Of a DNA stretch of 64,000 nt, positions 36,546 to 45,837 are shown in pieces. Position 1 is the first letter of the stretch, and the number at the start of each line of letters is the position of its first letter. The position numbers and the translations under genes were made by a program. Source of the stretch: Lewinellaceae bacterium (GTDB taxonomy: Bacteria; Bacteroidota; Bacteroidia; Chitinophagales; Saprospiraceae). The notes below the pieces were generated by a model. It did not search any database, had not been told where the DNA came from, and saw only the letters and a program-made list of their open reading frames with translations. The DNA lies in assembly GCA_020636435.1 (NCBI GenBank), contig JACJXX010000001.1:2001001-2065000 (forward strand), given 5' to 3'.

Positions 36546-36922
36546 GTGGAGTTTGGGATACCATTGCAGGAATCTTGTATTTATTCATTATTGGTACCAG
36601 TCGCTTAATTGATAATCCTCCGATAGATCCTTTCTTTTCAATTTTTCTTGGGTCGTTCTTCATTTGCTTTGCCTATTTGCAGTTCTTATCTGCGCTTAAC
36701 ATGAAGCGGTATGCGTTCAATGTTGGCTGTTTAATAATTGGAAGAACATTTTACGTGGTTCAGCTTTTTGTCTTTATGATTTATGTACAGGATTTTCCTA
36801 ATACATTCTGGTTTACGGGTATCATTGATGGGGCGTTTACCATCCTGTACTTTGTTTTTGCCCTTCGTGGTGGATTGAGCATCCGCGACATCTTCTTACC
36901 AAAAATTGATAGCGCGCTATGA
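36546..36922 (+). pseudogene. 5'-truncated membrane protein
   Basis: The frame is open from the repeat boundary (SGVWDTIAGILYLFIIGTS) to 36922, with four hydrophobic segments (for example FFSIFLGSFFICFAYLQFL and FNVGCLIIGRTFYVVQLFVF). No start codon with an N-terminal helix remains, so the 5' part was probably removed when the family A element was inserted. The family is unknown. Confidence 0.5.
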
Positions 36923-37376
36923 AAGTGAAGATAAGGCATGAGACAATAATCGTCATATACACCGCTGGTATCGATGGCTTGAGACGATACTTTGCCCGCT
37001 TTTTGCTGTGGCGCTGCTCTTTACCGTCCCAGGCGGCACACATGGCAAAGCTCGCACAATCCCACCCGTAAAACCAAAGCTTTGCCAAGAGTGCCGCACC
37101 CTCGCACCAAAATTGGACAGATACTAAAAAGATTCTCCAAGGCCGGCCGCCCCGCGCTCGTACGGTTTCACAGCAAAGGGACAACCGATGTAACGTGACA
37201 ACCAACTCAACCGCGTCACTTTTTGAAGACCCAGTAACGACCGACCTGCAAGTTGAGAGTTGAGAGAAGAAGTGCACATGTTGCTAACACCTCGATTTGG
37301 TGATCCGATTCCTGCGCTGGATGCAAATAAATCCTAACAATTTACCGCTGCCTGAATTTTAGTAGGGTAGAGTAGC
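36923..37376. other. non-coding stretch
   Basis: No gene, repeat or hairpin I can support. A short GTGACAACCAACTCAACC segment near 37195 faintly resembles a cassette end but has no partner I trust. Confidence 0.3.
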
Positions 37377-37681
37377 CTATCCCATATCCGAAAACAAAAA
37401 CTCCAGCCGCTTCACACTGTGCTCCACCTTTCGCTCCAGGCGGTTAAAATAGAGGAAAAAATGGCCTTGTCGGATTCGCCGGTGGCCAGGCTATCCAGGG
37501 AGATGCCAAAGTGCCGGGCTATGGCCACCACTTCATCCGGCGCAAGCAATGTATCGCCCCGAAGGCGGCGGCAAATGCCGTCTTTGCCGTGGGACAATAA
37601 GCCCATCAAGGCGTCCACCGCTTCTCCCCGTTTGGCGAAACGGTTGGCTACCTTCTCCAGCAGTTTTTTCTGAAACGACAT
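37377..37681 (-). pseudogene. HTH regulator with C-terminal frameshift
   Basis: The ATG at 37681 begins MSFQKKLLEKVANRFAKRGE. The segment GKDGICRRLRGDTLLAPDEVVAIARHFGISLDSL is the XRE-like HTH seen in Bacteroidota regulators. The frame then goes off at a T-run near 37452, ending early; shifting one base gives FNRLERKVEHSVKRLEFLFSDMG and a stop at 37377. It is either a recent frameshift or a truncated regulator, since full-length relatives are about 250-300 residues. Confidence 0.5.
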
Positions 37682-37926
37682 AAGCAACCGGATTATGGCA
37701 AGCGGACAAATTAGCAACAGAAAGCCTTTCAATTTTAAATATTTCTAGCCAAAAAGTTGCGCGTACGGGTAACTTTTGGCTAACGCGCAGTATTAATCGT
37801 AAACCTGATAGCGTCGCAGAACCTCTTTTTTAGCGCGATAACGGCCAAGAATAGCCGGTTCTTTTAAATATTTTAATTAAATTGATAACTGAAAGCCTGA
37901 TTCCTGAAACCCAAACACCTGCATCC

Positions 37927-39942
37927 ATGGTAAAAACCATGTTATTCCCGGTTTTAGCACTGTTGCTGTCTATCTCTTTTCTTGTTGCCCAACCCTCCTC
38001 TCCCGACTGGCTCGGCTACGACCCCTCGTCGGGGCAGTTTCGGCTGCGGCAGCCCCCGCCCCTCAACGGCTGGCCGGAAGCCAAGGAAAAACCATCCTGG
38101 GGAATTTACCTTTGGGAGTTCGGCGACGGACATTACTCCTTTGAGGAAGAACCCGAACACCGGTATGCCGAGAGAGGCAGTTACCAGGTTCGCCTCCACC
38201 TCACCCCTTTTTACGCTACCAACGACCCGGTGAGCCTCCAGGAGCGGATCGAAGCCCCCGGCAAGGCGAAGCGTACCCCAATTTATGACCTGGGAGGCAA
38301 AAAAGCCCTGCTGGAAAGCAACTCTTCCGATTACATCGTCCCCGAGCAGGCCTTCCAACTGGTCACCCATTACGAAGCGCCCACCGGGTTTAGCGGCAAA
38401 CAGGGCGGCTACCTCTTCGTTTTTTACAATAAAAAGAAGGAGATCAACCTCAGCCTGCTCTACAACGCCTTTGAGCTGACCGGCGAGCGAACCCACTATC
38501 AGGAAGAATCGCTTTCCGAAAATGAGGTCCTGCCCCTCATCGCCGGCCGCCTGAACGGCGAACGGCAAACCGCCGCCCTGGAACTGGCCAACCAATACAA
38601 GGGGAAACTCGCCTACCGCGTCGAAAATATGGGGCCCGGAGAACAACGGCGGCTCTTCCTCTCGCTGTTTGCCAGCAAGCACCTCAAAAGCCAGCAGGAC
38701 AAAAACCGCGAACTGACCGTCGCCATGCTCTGGGTGCCTGATTCCGGAAACTTCCGCAAAGAAGAATACTCCGCCCAGCACAAAATGCAAATCCTGGCGG
38801 TATACGACCCCAACCGCATCCGGGTGCAGCCGCGTATTGCGCATTTTCGCAAAGGTTACCCCAAAACGCTGCACTACCGCGTTGAGTTTCAGAATAAGGA
38901 AGAAGGCCGGGTGCGGGACGTCACCGTCAACGTGCCCGTCGACAAAAGCCTCAACCTGGCAAGCGTCCGGTTGGGAAAAATGGACCCCGTGCTGCCAGCC
39001 TGCCCGCAGGGCTATGCGGGCAAAGACCTTTCCTGTATCGAGATAAGCCCGGTGCGCGGCCTGTACAGAGATACGGTGCGCGTTACGCTGCGCAATGCGG
39101 GCCTGGAGGGAACCAAGGCCAAGGGCTTTTTTCAGAGCAAGAAATCCACCAAGGGGTTTGTAGAATTCGACATTGAAACGGCCGAGCAGAAAGTGGGCGC
39201 CAACCGGGTGCGCGCCTATATCGTTTTTGACGAAGTTGACCCGGTGGAAACCCGCAACGCCAAGACGCAGTGGCGCCACCGGGCCGCCTATTTCCGGCCC
39301 GGCTTTTCGATGGGCGCCACCATTAAAGGTTTCGACAGCGACGCCTCCGGCCTGGGCGGGCGCATCAACCTGGCTTTTGGCGTTCAGGACGCTCCCATCA
39401 CCACCGGGACGGCATACGGAGTGGAGCTGGGCTTTTCCAGCTTCCGCTTTACCCGGGAGATCGCCAGCCCGATCGAGAACCTGGGAACGCTGCCTGCCGG
39501 TTCCCAACTGGTGTCTGTCGAGCACGCCCGCCTCAATTACCTGGAAGCCAGGGCCTGGGGCGGCTATCAGCTCAATGGCTGGCTGCGGGGCTACGCCGGC
39601 GCCGGCATCTCGGTTCCGGCCTCCGGGAAAGTGGAGGTACAATCCAGCATCAACAATCCGGACAGTGATTTTATGATCCTCCAGGAGGCGGGCAGATCTC
39701 GCTTTGGCTTGCTCCAATCTAAAGAACCGCTTTCTGTATTCGACTCGGAGTCGGACCTGCGCAACTCCATGGGCCTCACCTGGCAGTTCGGCGTCGAAGC
39801 CGGGCTACTGGATATTTTCACCCTGGGGCTCAATCAGGAAATTCGCTTCTACCCCAAATTCTACCACCAGGAATGCGCCAGCCTCTTCAACTGGCAGGCC
39901 TACCTGAGGGTCCGGCTGTTCCCGGTAGGAGGAAAGTTGTGA
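37927..39942 (+). CDS. outer-membrane PKD-domain protein
   Basis: The ATG at 37927 precedes the signal peptide MLFPVLALLLSISFLVAQ. A PKD-type domain lies at about residues 50-105 (WGIYLWEFGDGHYSFEEEPEHRYAERGSYQV). The middle carries a DUF11-like beta domain (LHYRVEFQNKEEGRVRDVTVNVPVD). The last 200 residues alternate as in an outer-membrane barrel (AYGVELGFSSFRFTRE ... EIRFYPKFY ... LFNWQAYLRVRLF). It is similar in plan to the protein at 3029-4726. It is followed 48 bases later by a lipoprotein gene, probably in one transcript. Confidence 0.78.
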   Translation: MVKTMLFPVLALLLSISFLVAQPSSPDWLGYDPSSGQFRLRQPPPLNGWPEAKEKPSWGIYLWEFGDGHYSFEEEPEHRYAERGSYQVRLHLTPFYATNDPVSLQERIEAPGKAKRTPIYDLGGKKALLESNSSDYIVPEQAFQLVTHYEAPTGFSGKQGGYLFVFYNKKKEINLSLLYNAFELTGERTHYQEESLSENEVLPLIAGRLNGERQTAALELANQYKGKLAYRVENMGPGEQRRLFLSLFASKHLKSQQDKNRELTVAMLWVPDSGNFRKEEYSAQHKMQILAVYDPNRIRVQPRIAHFRKGYPKTLHYRVEFQNKEEGRVRDVTVNVPVDKSLNLASVRLGKMDPVLPACPQGYAGKDLSCIEISPVRGLYRDTVRVTLRNAGLEGTKAKGFFQSKKSTKGFVEFDIETAEQKVGANRVRAYIVFDEVDPVETRNAKTQWRHRAAYFRPGFSMGATIKGFDSDASGLGGRINLAFGVQDAPITTGTAYGVELGFSSFRFTREIASPIENLGTLPAGSQLVSVEHARLNYLEARAWGGYQLNGWLRGYAGAGISVPASGKVEVQSSINNPDSDFMILQEAGRSRFGLLQSKEPLSVFDSESDLRNSMGLTWQFGVEAGLLDIFTLGLNQEIRFYPKFYHQECASLFNWQAYLRVRLFPVGGKL

Positions 39943-39990
39943 TCCTGACCTGAAATCCTCTTTTTCTATATTCCATTACATCCAAGCATT

Positions 39991-41268
39991 ATGAAAAATA
40001 TACTGAGCCTTATTCCAATTATCCTTCTGCTGGCCGCCTGCACTTGCGACGAAACCCATCCGCTGGTCAACACAGAGGAGCTCGTGGTGCCCGACGTTTT
40101 CGTCGTTACCGATGTTCGGTACACTACGGTCTTGTTAAGAGACGAGCAGGTGGAAGGTATTCAAATCCTCTTCAACCGGAACGTCGACCGCGAGTTCGTC
40201 AATAATAACGAGACCTTCTTCCTGGAAGGAAATGATGTTTATTATTCCGGTTCCTTTGTGGTGGACAGCAACTGGATTTTTCTGAGTTGCGGCGATTTCT
40301 ACTGCCTCGGCGCAGCAGATTGCAAACCGATGATCCGGCTGGCGGGCTCGCCGAATCTCGGCATTCTCAGCCAGGATGGCGAACTACTGGACGGCGACCG
40401 GGATGGCAAGCCCGGGGGGGATTTTATGCAGGAAGTATCCGTTGCCGATTGCCTCTTCCCCAGCTTCAACGCATCCATTTTTCCCGATCAGGACACGCTT
40501 ACCGCCTCCGATAACCCGGACCGAACCCTGGTTCTTGAAGTGGACTTCAGCCTGCCCGCCGACCCTGGCTCTGTCCGTTTTGACACCAACAACGACAACA
40601 TAAAGATCATCCGGCTAAGCGATACCGCCACCGTTTCATTTAATCCGCAGTGGGTTGACAGCGATTTTCTCAGTTTAGACCTAACCATCAGCGGCCCGGG
40701 CAATTACTGTGATTGCGGCCAACCTTGTGTCTTCCGCGTAATCATCGGGGAATCGGTGCTAAGCCAGGACGGCATTCTGTTGGATGGAGACGGCGATGGC
40801 ATTCCGGGGGGCGACTTCATTAAGGACTATAATATCATAAAGGATTCCGGGCCGTTGTTGCTGCTTGAGTTGCCGGATGCAGATACGACCATCTTAAATT
40901 ATCCAACCGACACCAATATATTGACATTAAACCTGGAATTTTCCCTTCCGGTCGGCCCCAACAATTTTACTGCCGCCGATCATGTTCAGATCGAATGTTT
41001 TAATGGCAATGTATTCGATTCCATGTTCTACCAGTTGTTCTGGGAGCCTGGCTCGGAAAAAAAGGCCCGGCTTGAGCTTCTTGCTAATTGGTTAATTAAT
41101 TCGGACTATTGCAGTACTAGCGATGACCCGAACGGCATACCGATCACTTTTTTCAAGGTGATAATCAGCGAAGAAGTACGGAGTACAGGCGACGTACAGT
41201 TGGATGGCGATTATGACTGCCGCCCGGGTGGGAACGCCGTCAAGTGGTACATTGTCACCTTTAACTAA
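39991..41268 (+). CDS. lipoprotein with Ig-like repeats and Ca-loop motifs
   Basis: The lipobox is LLLAACTC. The 425 residues contain three related beta domains, each ending in a DG-rich loop: SQDGELLDGDRDGKPGGDF (about 128), SQDGILLDGDGDGIPGGDF (about 259) and GDVQLDGDYDCRPGGNA (about 405). These D-x-D-x-D-G-like loops probably bind calcium and resemble Big_5-type bacterial Ig domains. It is anchored at the outer membrane, perhaps with the barrel protein upstream. The stop codon is supplied by a family A palindrome. Confidence 0.7.
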   Translation: MKNILSLIPIILLLAACTCDETHPLVNTEELVVPDVFVVTDVRYTTVLLRDEQVEGIQILFNRNVDREFVNNNETFFLEGNDVYYSGSFVVDSNWIFLSCGDFYCLGAADCKPMIRLAGSPNLGILSQDGELLDGDRDGKPGGDFMQEVSVADCLFPSFNASIFPDQDTLTASDNPDRTLVLEVDFSLPADPGSVRFDTNNDNIKIIRLSDTATVSFNPQWVDSDFLSLDLTISGPGNYCDCGQPCVFRVIIGESVLSQDGILLDGDGDGIPGGDFIKDYNIIKDSGPLLLLELPDADTTILNYPTDTNILTLNLEFSLPVGPNNFTAADHVQIECFNGNVFDSMFYQLFWEPGSEKKARLELLANWLINSDYCSTSDDPNGIPITFFKVIISEEVRSTGDVQLDGDYDCRPGGNAVKWYIVTFN

Positions 41269-41429
41269 GGGCTTGCAAAATAATAAGCACTCCATTTAGA
41301 CTCGTTCTTTTGCACGCTAACTGCGTTAAAAAGCCTCGCCGTAGCCCCACTATGACTACGTTTTTTGCCTTGTTAGCGCACAAAATAACTTCGTCTATTC
41401 TGGACCACTTATTTTTTTGCAAGCCCTAA
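41266..41429. repeat. 164-bp palindromic element, family A (copy 5)
   Basis: Ends TAAGGGCTTGCAAAA / TTTTTTGCAAGCCCTAA. The core has GCTAACTGCGTT and TTTTTTGCCTTGTTAGC. It lies exactly between two convergent genes and provides the TAA of the left one and the TAG of the right one, so it may act as a two-way terminator. Confidence 0.8.
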
Positions 41430-44400
41430 CGTTCAAAAGGCAACCGCTCCGAACGCCACAGCAGCAGTCGCCCGTTTATGGTTCCCCCAGCGTACCACTT
41501 TCCCTGCGGGTGAGCGGCGGTAGCGATGAGTTCGCACTTCCCGGACAAACGCTGGAACAGAAAACCGTCCCTGGAATACAGGCCCAACTCACAGGGGTTG
41601 CTGGTGGGGCTGAGATAGGCCCGGCCCTCCAGAAACCAGGTGGCGCCTACCCTCGCTGGCAGAAGTTCTTGTTCCTGGCCCTGGCCATGCCAGAGGAAGG
41701 CCGAATCCTGGCCAGTAAGCACGAGGATTTCACCATTACTGCCTGCAGACAGGCCGCCCAGTTCCTGCCCCCAGGCGGCAGATGCTTGCTCCTCCAGCCC
41801 CGGAAGGGAGCGGAGGCTGAGCTTCCCATTCAGGGTAGCTGCCAGCAAGGCCTTGCCATCAGCAGCAAACGCCAGCGCGCTGATATCGGACAGGCCCTCG
41901 TCCTGCGTTTCCTTCAGCAGTTTTTCCTCGCGCCAGTTCCAGAGGCTAATCCGCCCGGCGGCATCAGCGGCAGCCAACTGATCATCCATCAGGGCAATAA
42001 CGCCGGGGCTGCCGCCGGGAAGTGGGATACGGTGCCTAACCTTTCCAGACTGAAACTCAACGAAGACGGCCTCGCCCTGCTCCGTGGCGCCGGCCAGCAA
42101 TTCGCCGCCGGCAGGGAAGAGCAGCTCGGTAACTTGCCCTTCCGGCCAACGGTAACGGTTCAGCAGGCCCCAATTTCCGGCATTGAGGATGAAAATGCTG
42201 TCGGAATCGCTGGCCGCTGCCAGGTAGCGGCCATCCGGAGCGAAAACCAGTTGTTCGATGCTGGACAGGCTGAGCTGTTGCTCCCGGTTCGGCAAGGGGT
42301 ATGGGAAAGCCCAGGACCGGACCGTGCTGTCGGCGGATGCCGTGAAAAGGATATCCTCGCTATCCAGGTAAGAAATACTTTGCAGCGCGCCGTGGTGCCC
42401 CTTGAGCCGGCGATAGGGCTGCCCACGCTTCGTTTCGGTGGCCTGCACGCTCCCCCCCGCATCAGCAGAGATCAGGTATTGGCCGCCGCCGGAAAAGGCC
42501 AGGGCGGCGATGTCGGCTTTATGCCCGGCAATGGCTGCGCCGGGTTCCCACCCCTCTCCTACCCTTCGCCAGAGCTGAAGGGCGCCGTTTTGCCCGCCAA
42601 TGGCCAGGAGGCTGCTGGCCTGGTTAAAGGCCAGGGCCGCCGCCGCTCCCCCACCCCATTGAAGGCCGGCGGCAGGACCGAGGGCCCGGGTGCGGAAGCT
42701 GAATTCCAGGATTTCGCCATTTTCCATTCCGATGAAGGCAAGTTCTTCATGGGTTGCCGGCAGGCTGCCGGGGGCCATGGACTTCGCGGGCCCGGGCAAC
42801 GCCAACTCCTGAAGAAAACCACTGGTTTGGATATCCCAGCACCGCACCACCCCGCCGGCGTGGAGGGTGAGCAGCCACTGGCCCTGGGTGGAAACAGCGA
42901 GCGCCCGCACTGAGGCGCCGTCTGTTCCCGGCTGGGGAGCAAAAGTGTCGTGTCGTTTTGCTTTCCAGTCCCACCGATAGGCTTTGCGGTCTTCCGAGCC
43001 GATGAACAGGCTGCCGTCCGGCCCGAAGGCCAGCGCATAACAAGGGCTGTTAGGCGCCGCGAAAGAATCGATCGGTTCACGTTCATCCGTGGAATATAGG
43101 TATACGGAATTGCCGGCCCCGGTGGCCACGGCAAAGTGCGCCCCGTCGGGCGAGAAGGCAGCGGCGTTGAGGTGGTGTTCGGTTTTGAGCAGGGATTGAT
43201 ACAGAACATTCTGCTCATAAATGCGATAGGCGGTTTCCAGCTTCCCTTCGTCTTCCGGGGCCTGGCGATAAGCCTCCAGGATAACGGGCAGGCCGGCGGC
43301 AGGATCTTCTTCGGCCAGCAGCCGCCCCTGGTTGTATTCATTTTCGATGGCCAGCTGCCGGCGGCGCTGTTCCGTTGAACGCCAAAAGAAGAGGGCCACT
43401 GCCGCTACGACGGCAATGGCCACGACGGCGGCCCGCCGGAAAATGCGGTTGCGGCGGCGCTCGGCTTCCAGTTCCTCCCGCCGCTGGCGGCTTTTTTCGA
43501 TCAGCTCAATTTCCATCGGCAGCCATACCCGCATGCCTTCCGCCCCTTCCTCGACAAGCGACAGGTCATCTTCCTCGATGACCGCCTCCTCCGGGTCGCG
43601 GATGTAATCGATCACCTTGGTTTCCAGGATGCGCAGGGCCCGCTGGCCCGGCTTGTCGGAATCGCGCATTTCCTTCTGGACGATGGGCGCCAGGGTATCG
43701 TGGGCCAGAGCGGTTTTGGCGCCTTCCATTCCCGCCAGCAGGTAAGTGTCCTGGAAGCGGTGGATCAGCTCATCCAAAATGTCGCTTTGATGTTGATAGA
43801 GGATGCGCAACTGCTGAAGGTCGCGGCTTTCCGCCGTGCCCAGGCGGGTGGTGTGGAAGTTGAGAATGTCGAGCGCCAGCCCGGAACTGGCCACAGCTCT
43901 GCCGGCGGTTTTTTCCCATTGCTCAATTTGCTTCATCTGCTGCTGAAAAAAATCGCTCAGCAGGAGTCCCTTTTCCTGGAGCTGATGATAATTTTCGGCC
44001 TTGAATACGCGCGGCGACTGCCCTTCCTGCAGTTGCCACATCTTGGTCAGGATGATCTGCAGGACCGGGGAGATCGGGGAGTCGGGGTCAGCGATGAGGT
44101 TGTTGGCGATTTCCAGGGGCAGGCCCGGCTCTACCTCCAGCCTGTACTTTTGCCGCAACTGTTCGGTAGAGGCCAGCCCGTTAACCACCTCTATGATGTC
44201 CTTTTTGTCGAGCTTGTCCAGGAAAAACTCTTCGCGCAGGATGCGGTAGCGGTTGAAAATCTTGAGGAAATCGGAGTGGTATTCTTTGCGGTAGCTGAAC
44301 AGCAGTTTGCCTTTCGGCCGTTGATTAGGCTCGCCGAAAATGTGCTGGACCTGCCGCAGGAGGCTCTCCAGTTCATTAGGCAGCTCTTTATTGGGGCGGG

Positions 44401-45682
44401 TAAAAATTTCCTCCACCTGGTCGAGGATGATGAGCAGGCCTTTTTTTTCCGAAGCCGCTTCGAGGCTCAGCCATTGGCGGCGCAGGTCGGCGCCGATGGG
44501 GGGTTGGGCAAGGCTGGCCTGTTCCTGCTTTTCGCGGTAATTCTGAATGAGGCCCTCCACCTGCTGCCGGGCGTCGCCTTCCAGTTGAGACAGGGTGTTT
44601 TCCAACTGCCGGATATCCTGCTGTATCTTGTTTTTAGCGATCTCCTTATCCTCTCCGGGCCATTCTTCGGGCGCCCCTTCCACGCCCAGGGCTTCCATCA
44701 GCTGGCGCAGCAAACCCTTTTGGCGATCCCGCCGCACGTATTTCAGGTCGTATTGTTCTTCCAGGCGCGGGAACAGGCCGGCGTAGAGGAGGGAGGACTT
44801 GCCCACCCCCGATTGCCCGTTGAGCAGGACGACGGGCGCCCCCAGTTGCATGGTAAGCTGCCGGTACAGTTGCTGAATGGCAGAACCCCTGCCAAAGAAT
44901 ACCGGAGCCTCCTCGATGGTATAGCGCCGAAGATACCGGAACGGCTCATTCGGCGGGCTGTACTTTTCCGGGACGGGAGGCAGGCCGAAAAGAGGGTTGT
45001 CCGCTGCCATCGGCAGGTTCCAGCCCGGCGCCTCTCCGGAAGGGTCGCGGTAGAGCAGTTCCCAGGGGAAGCGGCCTTCGACGGCTTCTATGCCCGCTCC
45101 TCGCTTTTGCAGTTCGTAATACTTGCCCCAGTCCTTTTCGCCCCGGGCGGCCACCGCTTCGTGGGTGGCCCATTGCCAGGCCTTGTCGATCGACAAGCCA
45201 TCCGCCAGGCCTTCGTAAAAATGGATGGACAATTCGGTGGCAAGCGCATCGGAAACGGCCTGCACGGTGCCGATCACGGCGGGCACGCCTTTGTCTTTGA
45301 GGGCGTTGGCCTGCTGAATGGAAAAACACCCGTTGAGGAAGGCCAACTGCAGGCTGCCGATGCCAGCCAGCAGGGGCAGCAGCCCGGCGGCATGAGCCGA
45401 GGCGGAGGCGCCACTGTCTTGTTCGAGCAACAAATCCAGGCTATTGGCGTGGCCGCTGTAGTGAAAAATGGCAATGCGCCCCTGGTATTGTGGCTTGCGC
45501 AGGGTGTCGGCCAGCAGGGCCAGAGTGGTATTGGGCAGGATCTCCAGGTCGCACAGGCCCGCCGTTTCGGCCCTTTCCAAAACCGTTTTCAGGGCGTTGA
45601 GCTCCCGGGGAAGGTTGCGCAGGTAGCGGTTGCCCTTCTCCCGTTCGTTGGCAAAGGCGAGCACAATAACAGGTTTGGCCAT
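41426..45682 (-). CDS. CHAT protease - STAND-like NTPase - TM - WD40 protein
   Basis: This is a 1418-residue signalling protein. The N-terminal CHAT domain (1-210) has His78 (IFHYSGHAN) and Cys119 (LAFLNGC). The NTPase starts near 255 with P-loop GQSGVGKS (289-296) and Walker B LLIILDQVEE (Asp421), followed by helical STAND-type segments to about 700. A single membrane helix (751-767, AAVVAIAVVAAVALFFW) follows a basic coiled region. Residues about 820-1418 are WD40 repeats (AAAFSPDGAHFAVATGAGN, AALAFSGGGQYLISADAGG). The order suggests a membrane-tethered sensor (WD40) that triggers a caspase-like effector through ATP-driven assembly, as in bacterial defence or cell-death proteins. A 17-bp inverted repeat lies just upstream. 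Confidence 0.9.
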   Translation of the reverse strand: MAKPVIVLAFANEREKGNRYLRNLPRELNALKTVLERAETAGLCDLEILPNTTLALLADTLRKPQYQGRIAIFHYSGHANSLDLLLEQDSGASASAHAAGLLPLLAGIGSLQLAFLNGCFSIQQANALKDKGVPAVIGTVQAVSDALATELSIHFYEGLADGLSIDKAWQWATHEAVAARGEKDWGKYYELQKRGAGIEAVEGRFPWELLYRDPSGEAPGWNLPMAADNPLFGLPPVPEKYSPPNEPFRYLRRYTIEEAPVFFGRGSAIQQLYRQLTMQLGAPVVLLNGQSGVGKSSLLYAGLFPRLEEQYDLKYVRRDRQKGLLRQLMEALGVEGAPEEWPGEDKEIAKNKIQQDIRQLENTLSQLEGDARQQVEGLIQNYREKQEQASLAQPPIGADLRRQWLSLEAASEKKGLLIILDQVEEIFTRPNKELPNELESLLRQVQHIFGEPNQRPKGKLLFSYRKEYHSDFLKIFNRYRILREEFFLDKLDKKDIIEVVNGLASTEQLRQKYRLEVEPGLPLEIANNLIADPDSPISPVLQIILTKMWQLQEGQSPRVFKAENYHQLQEKGLLLSDFFQQQMKQIEQWEKTAGRAVASSGLALDILNFHTTRLGTAESRDLQQLRILYQHQSDILDELIHRFQDTYLLAGMEGAKTALAHDTLAPIVQKEMRDSDKPGQRALRILETKVIDYIRDPEEAVIEEDDLSLVEEGAEGMRVWLPMEIELIEKSRQRREELEAERRRNRIFRRAAVVAIAVVAAVALFFWRSTEQRRRQLAIENEYNQGRLLAEEDPAAGLPVILEAYRQAPEDEGKLETAYRIYEQNVLYQSLLKTEHHLNAAAFSPDGAHFAVATGAGNSVYLYSTDEREPIDSFAAPNSPCYALAFGPDGSLFIGSEDRKAYRWDWKAKRHDTFAPQPGTDGASVRALAVSTQGQWLLTLHAGGVVRCWDIQTSGFLQELALPGPAKSMAPGSLPATHEELAFIGMENGEILEFSFRTRALGPAAGLQWGGGAAAALAFNQASSLLAIGGQNGALQLWRRVGEGWEPGAAIAGHKADIAALAFSGGGQYLISADAGGSVQATETKRGQPYRRLKGHHGALQSISYLDSEDILFTASADSTVRSWAFPYPLPNREQQLSLSSIEQLVFAPDGRYLAAASDSDSIFILNAGNWGLLNRYRWPEGQVTELLFPAGGELLAGATEQGEAVFVEFQSGKVRHRIPLPGGSPGVIALMDDQLAAADAAGRISLWNWREEKLLKETQDEGLSDISALAFAADGKALLAATLNGKLSLRSLPGLEEQASAAWGQELGGLSAGSNGEILVLTGQDSAFLWHGQGQEQELLPARVGATWFLEGRAYLSPTSNPCELGLYSRDGFLFQRLSGKCELIATAAHPQGKWYAGGTINGRLLLWRSERLPFER

Positions 45683-45698
45683 GGGGTGGTGTTTTTTT

Positions 45699-45752
45699 CT
45701 GAAATCTTTGTGGATGAAGGGTCCGGCGGGGACCTATCCACAAAGATTTCAG
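45699..45752. promoter_or_regulatory. 17-bp inverted repeat upstream of the CHAT-NTPase gene
   Basis: CTGAAATCTTTGTGGAT (45699-45715) / ATCCACAAAGATTTCAG (45736-45752), a perfect inverted repeat with a 20-base loop, ending 16 bases before the start codon on the minus strand. It could be an operator or a leader hairpin. Confidence 0.55.
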
Positions 45753-45782
45753 GATGGGCTGCTGCCCGCGAGGGCAAAGCAT

Positions 45783-45811
45783 CCTTTTGGGCGCTTTCGC
45801 GCCCCAAAAGG
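45783..45811 (-). terminator. hairpin after the EF-G-like gene
   Basis: Arms CCTTTTGGGCGC / GCGCCCCAAAAGG with a TTTC loop, 27 bases after the EF-G-like stop. There is no T-run, so termination is inferred from position. Confidence 0.5.
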
Positions 45812-45837
45812 AGCATCTATAGCATCGTTTCGCCGGT

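Noticed and set aside
36837..37277. Minus-strand 146-codon frame
   Set aside because: Partly antisense of the truncated membrane protein; Cys/Arg/Ser-rich composition typical of chance frames.
37954..39717. 587-codon minus-strand frame
   Set aside because: Antisense of the PKD outer-membrane protein.
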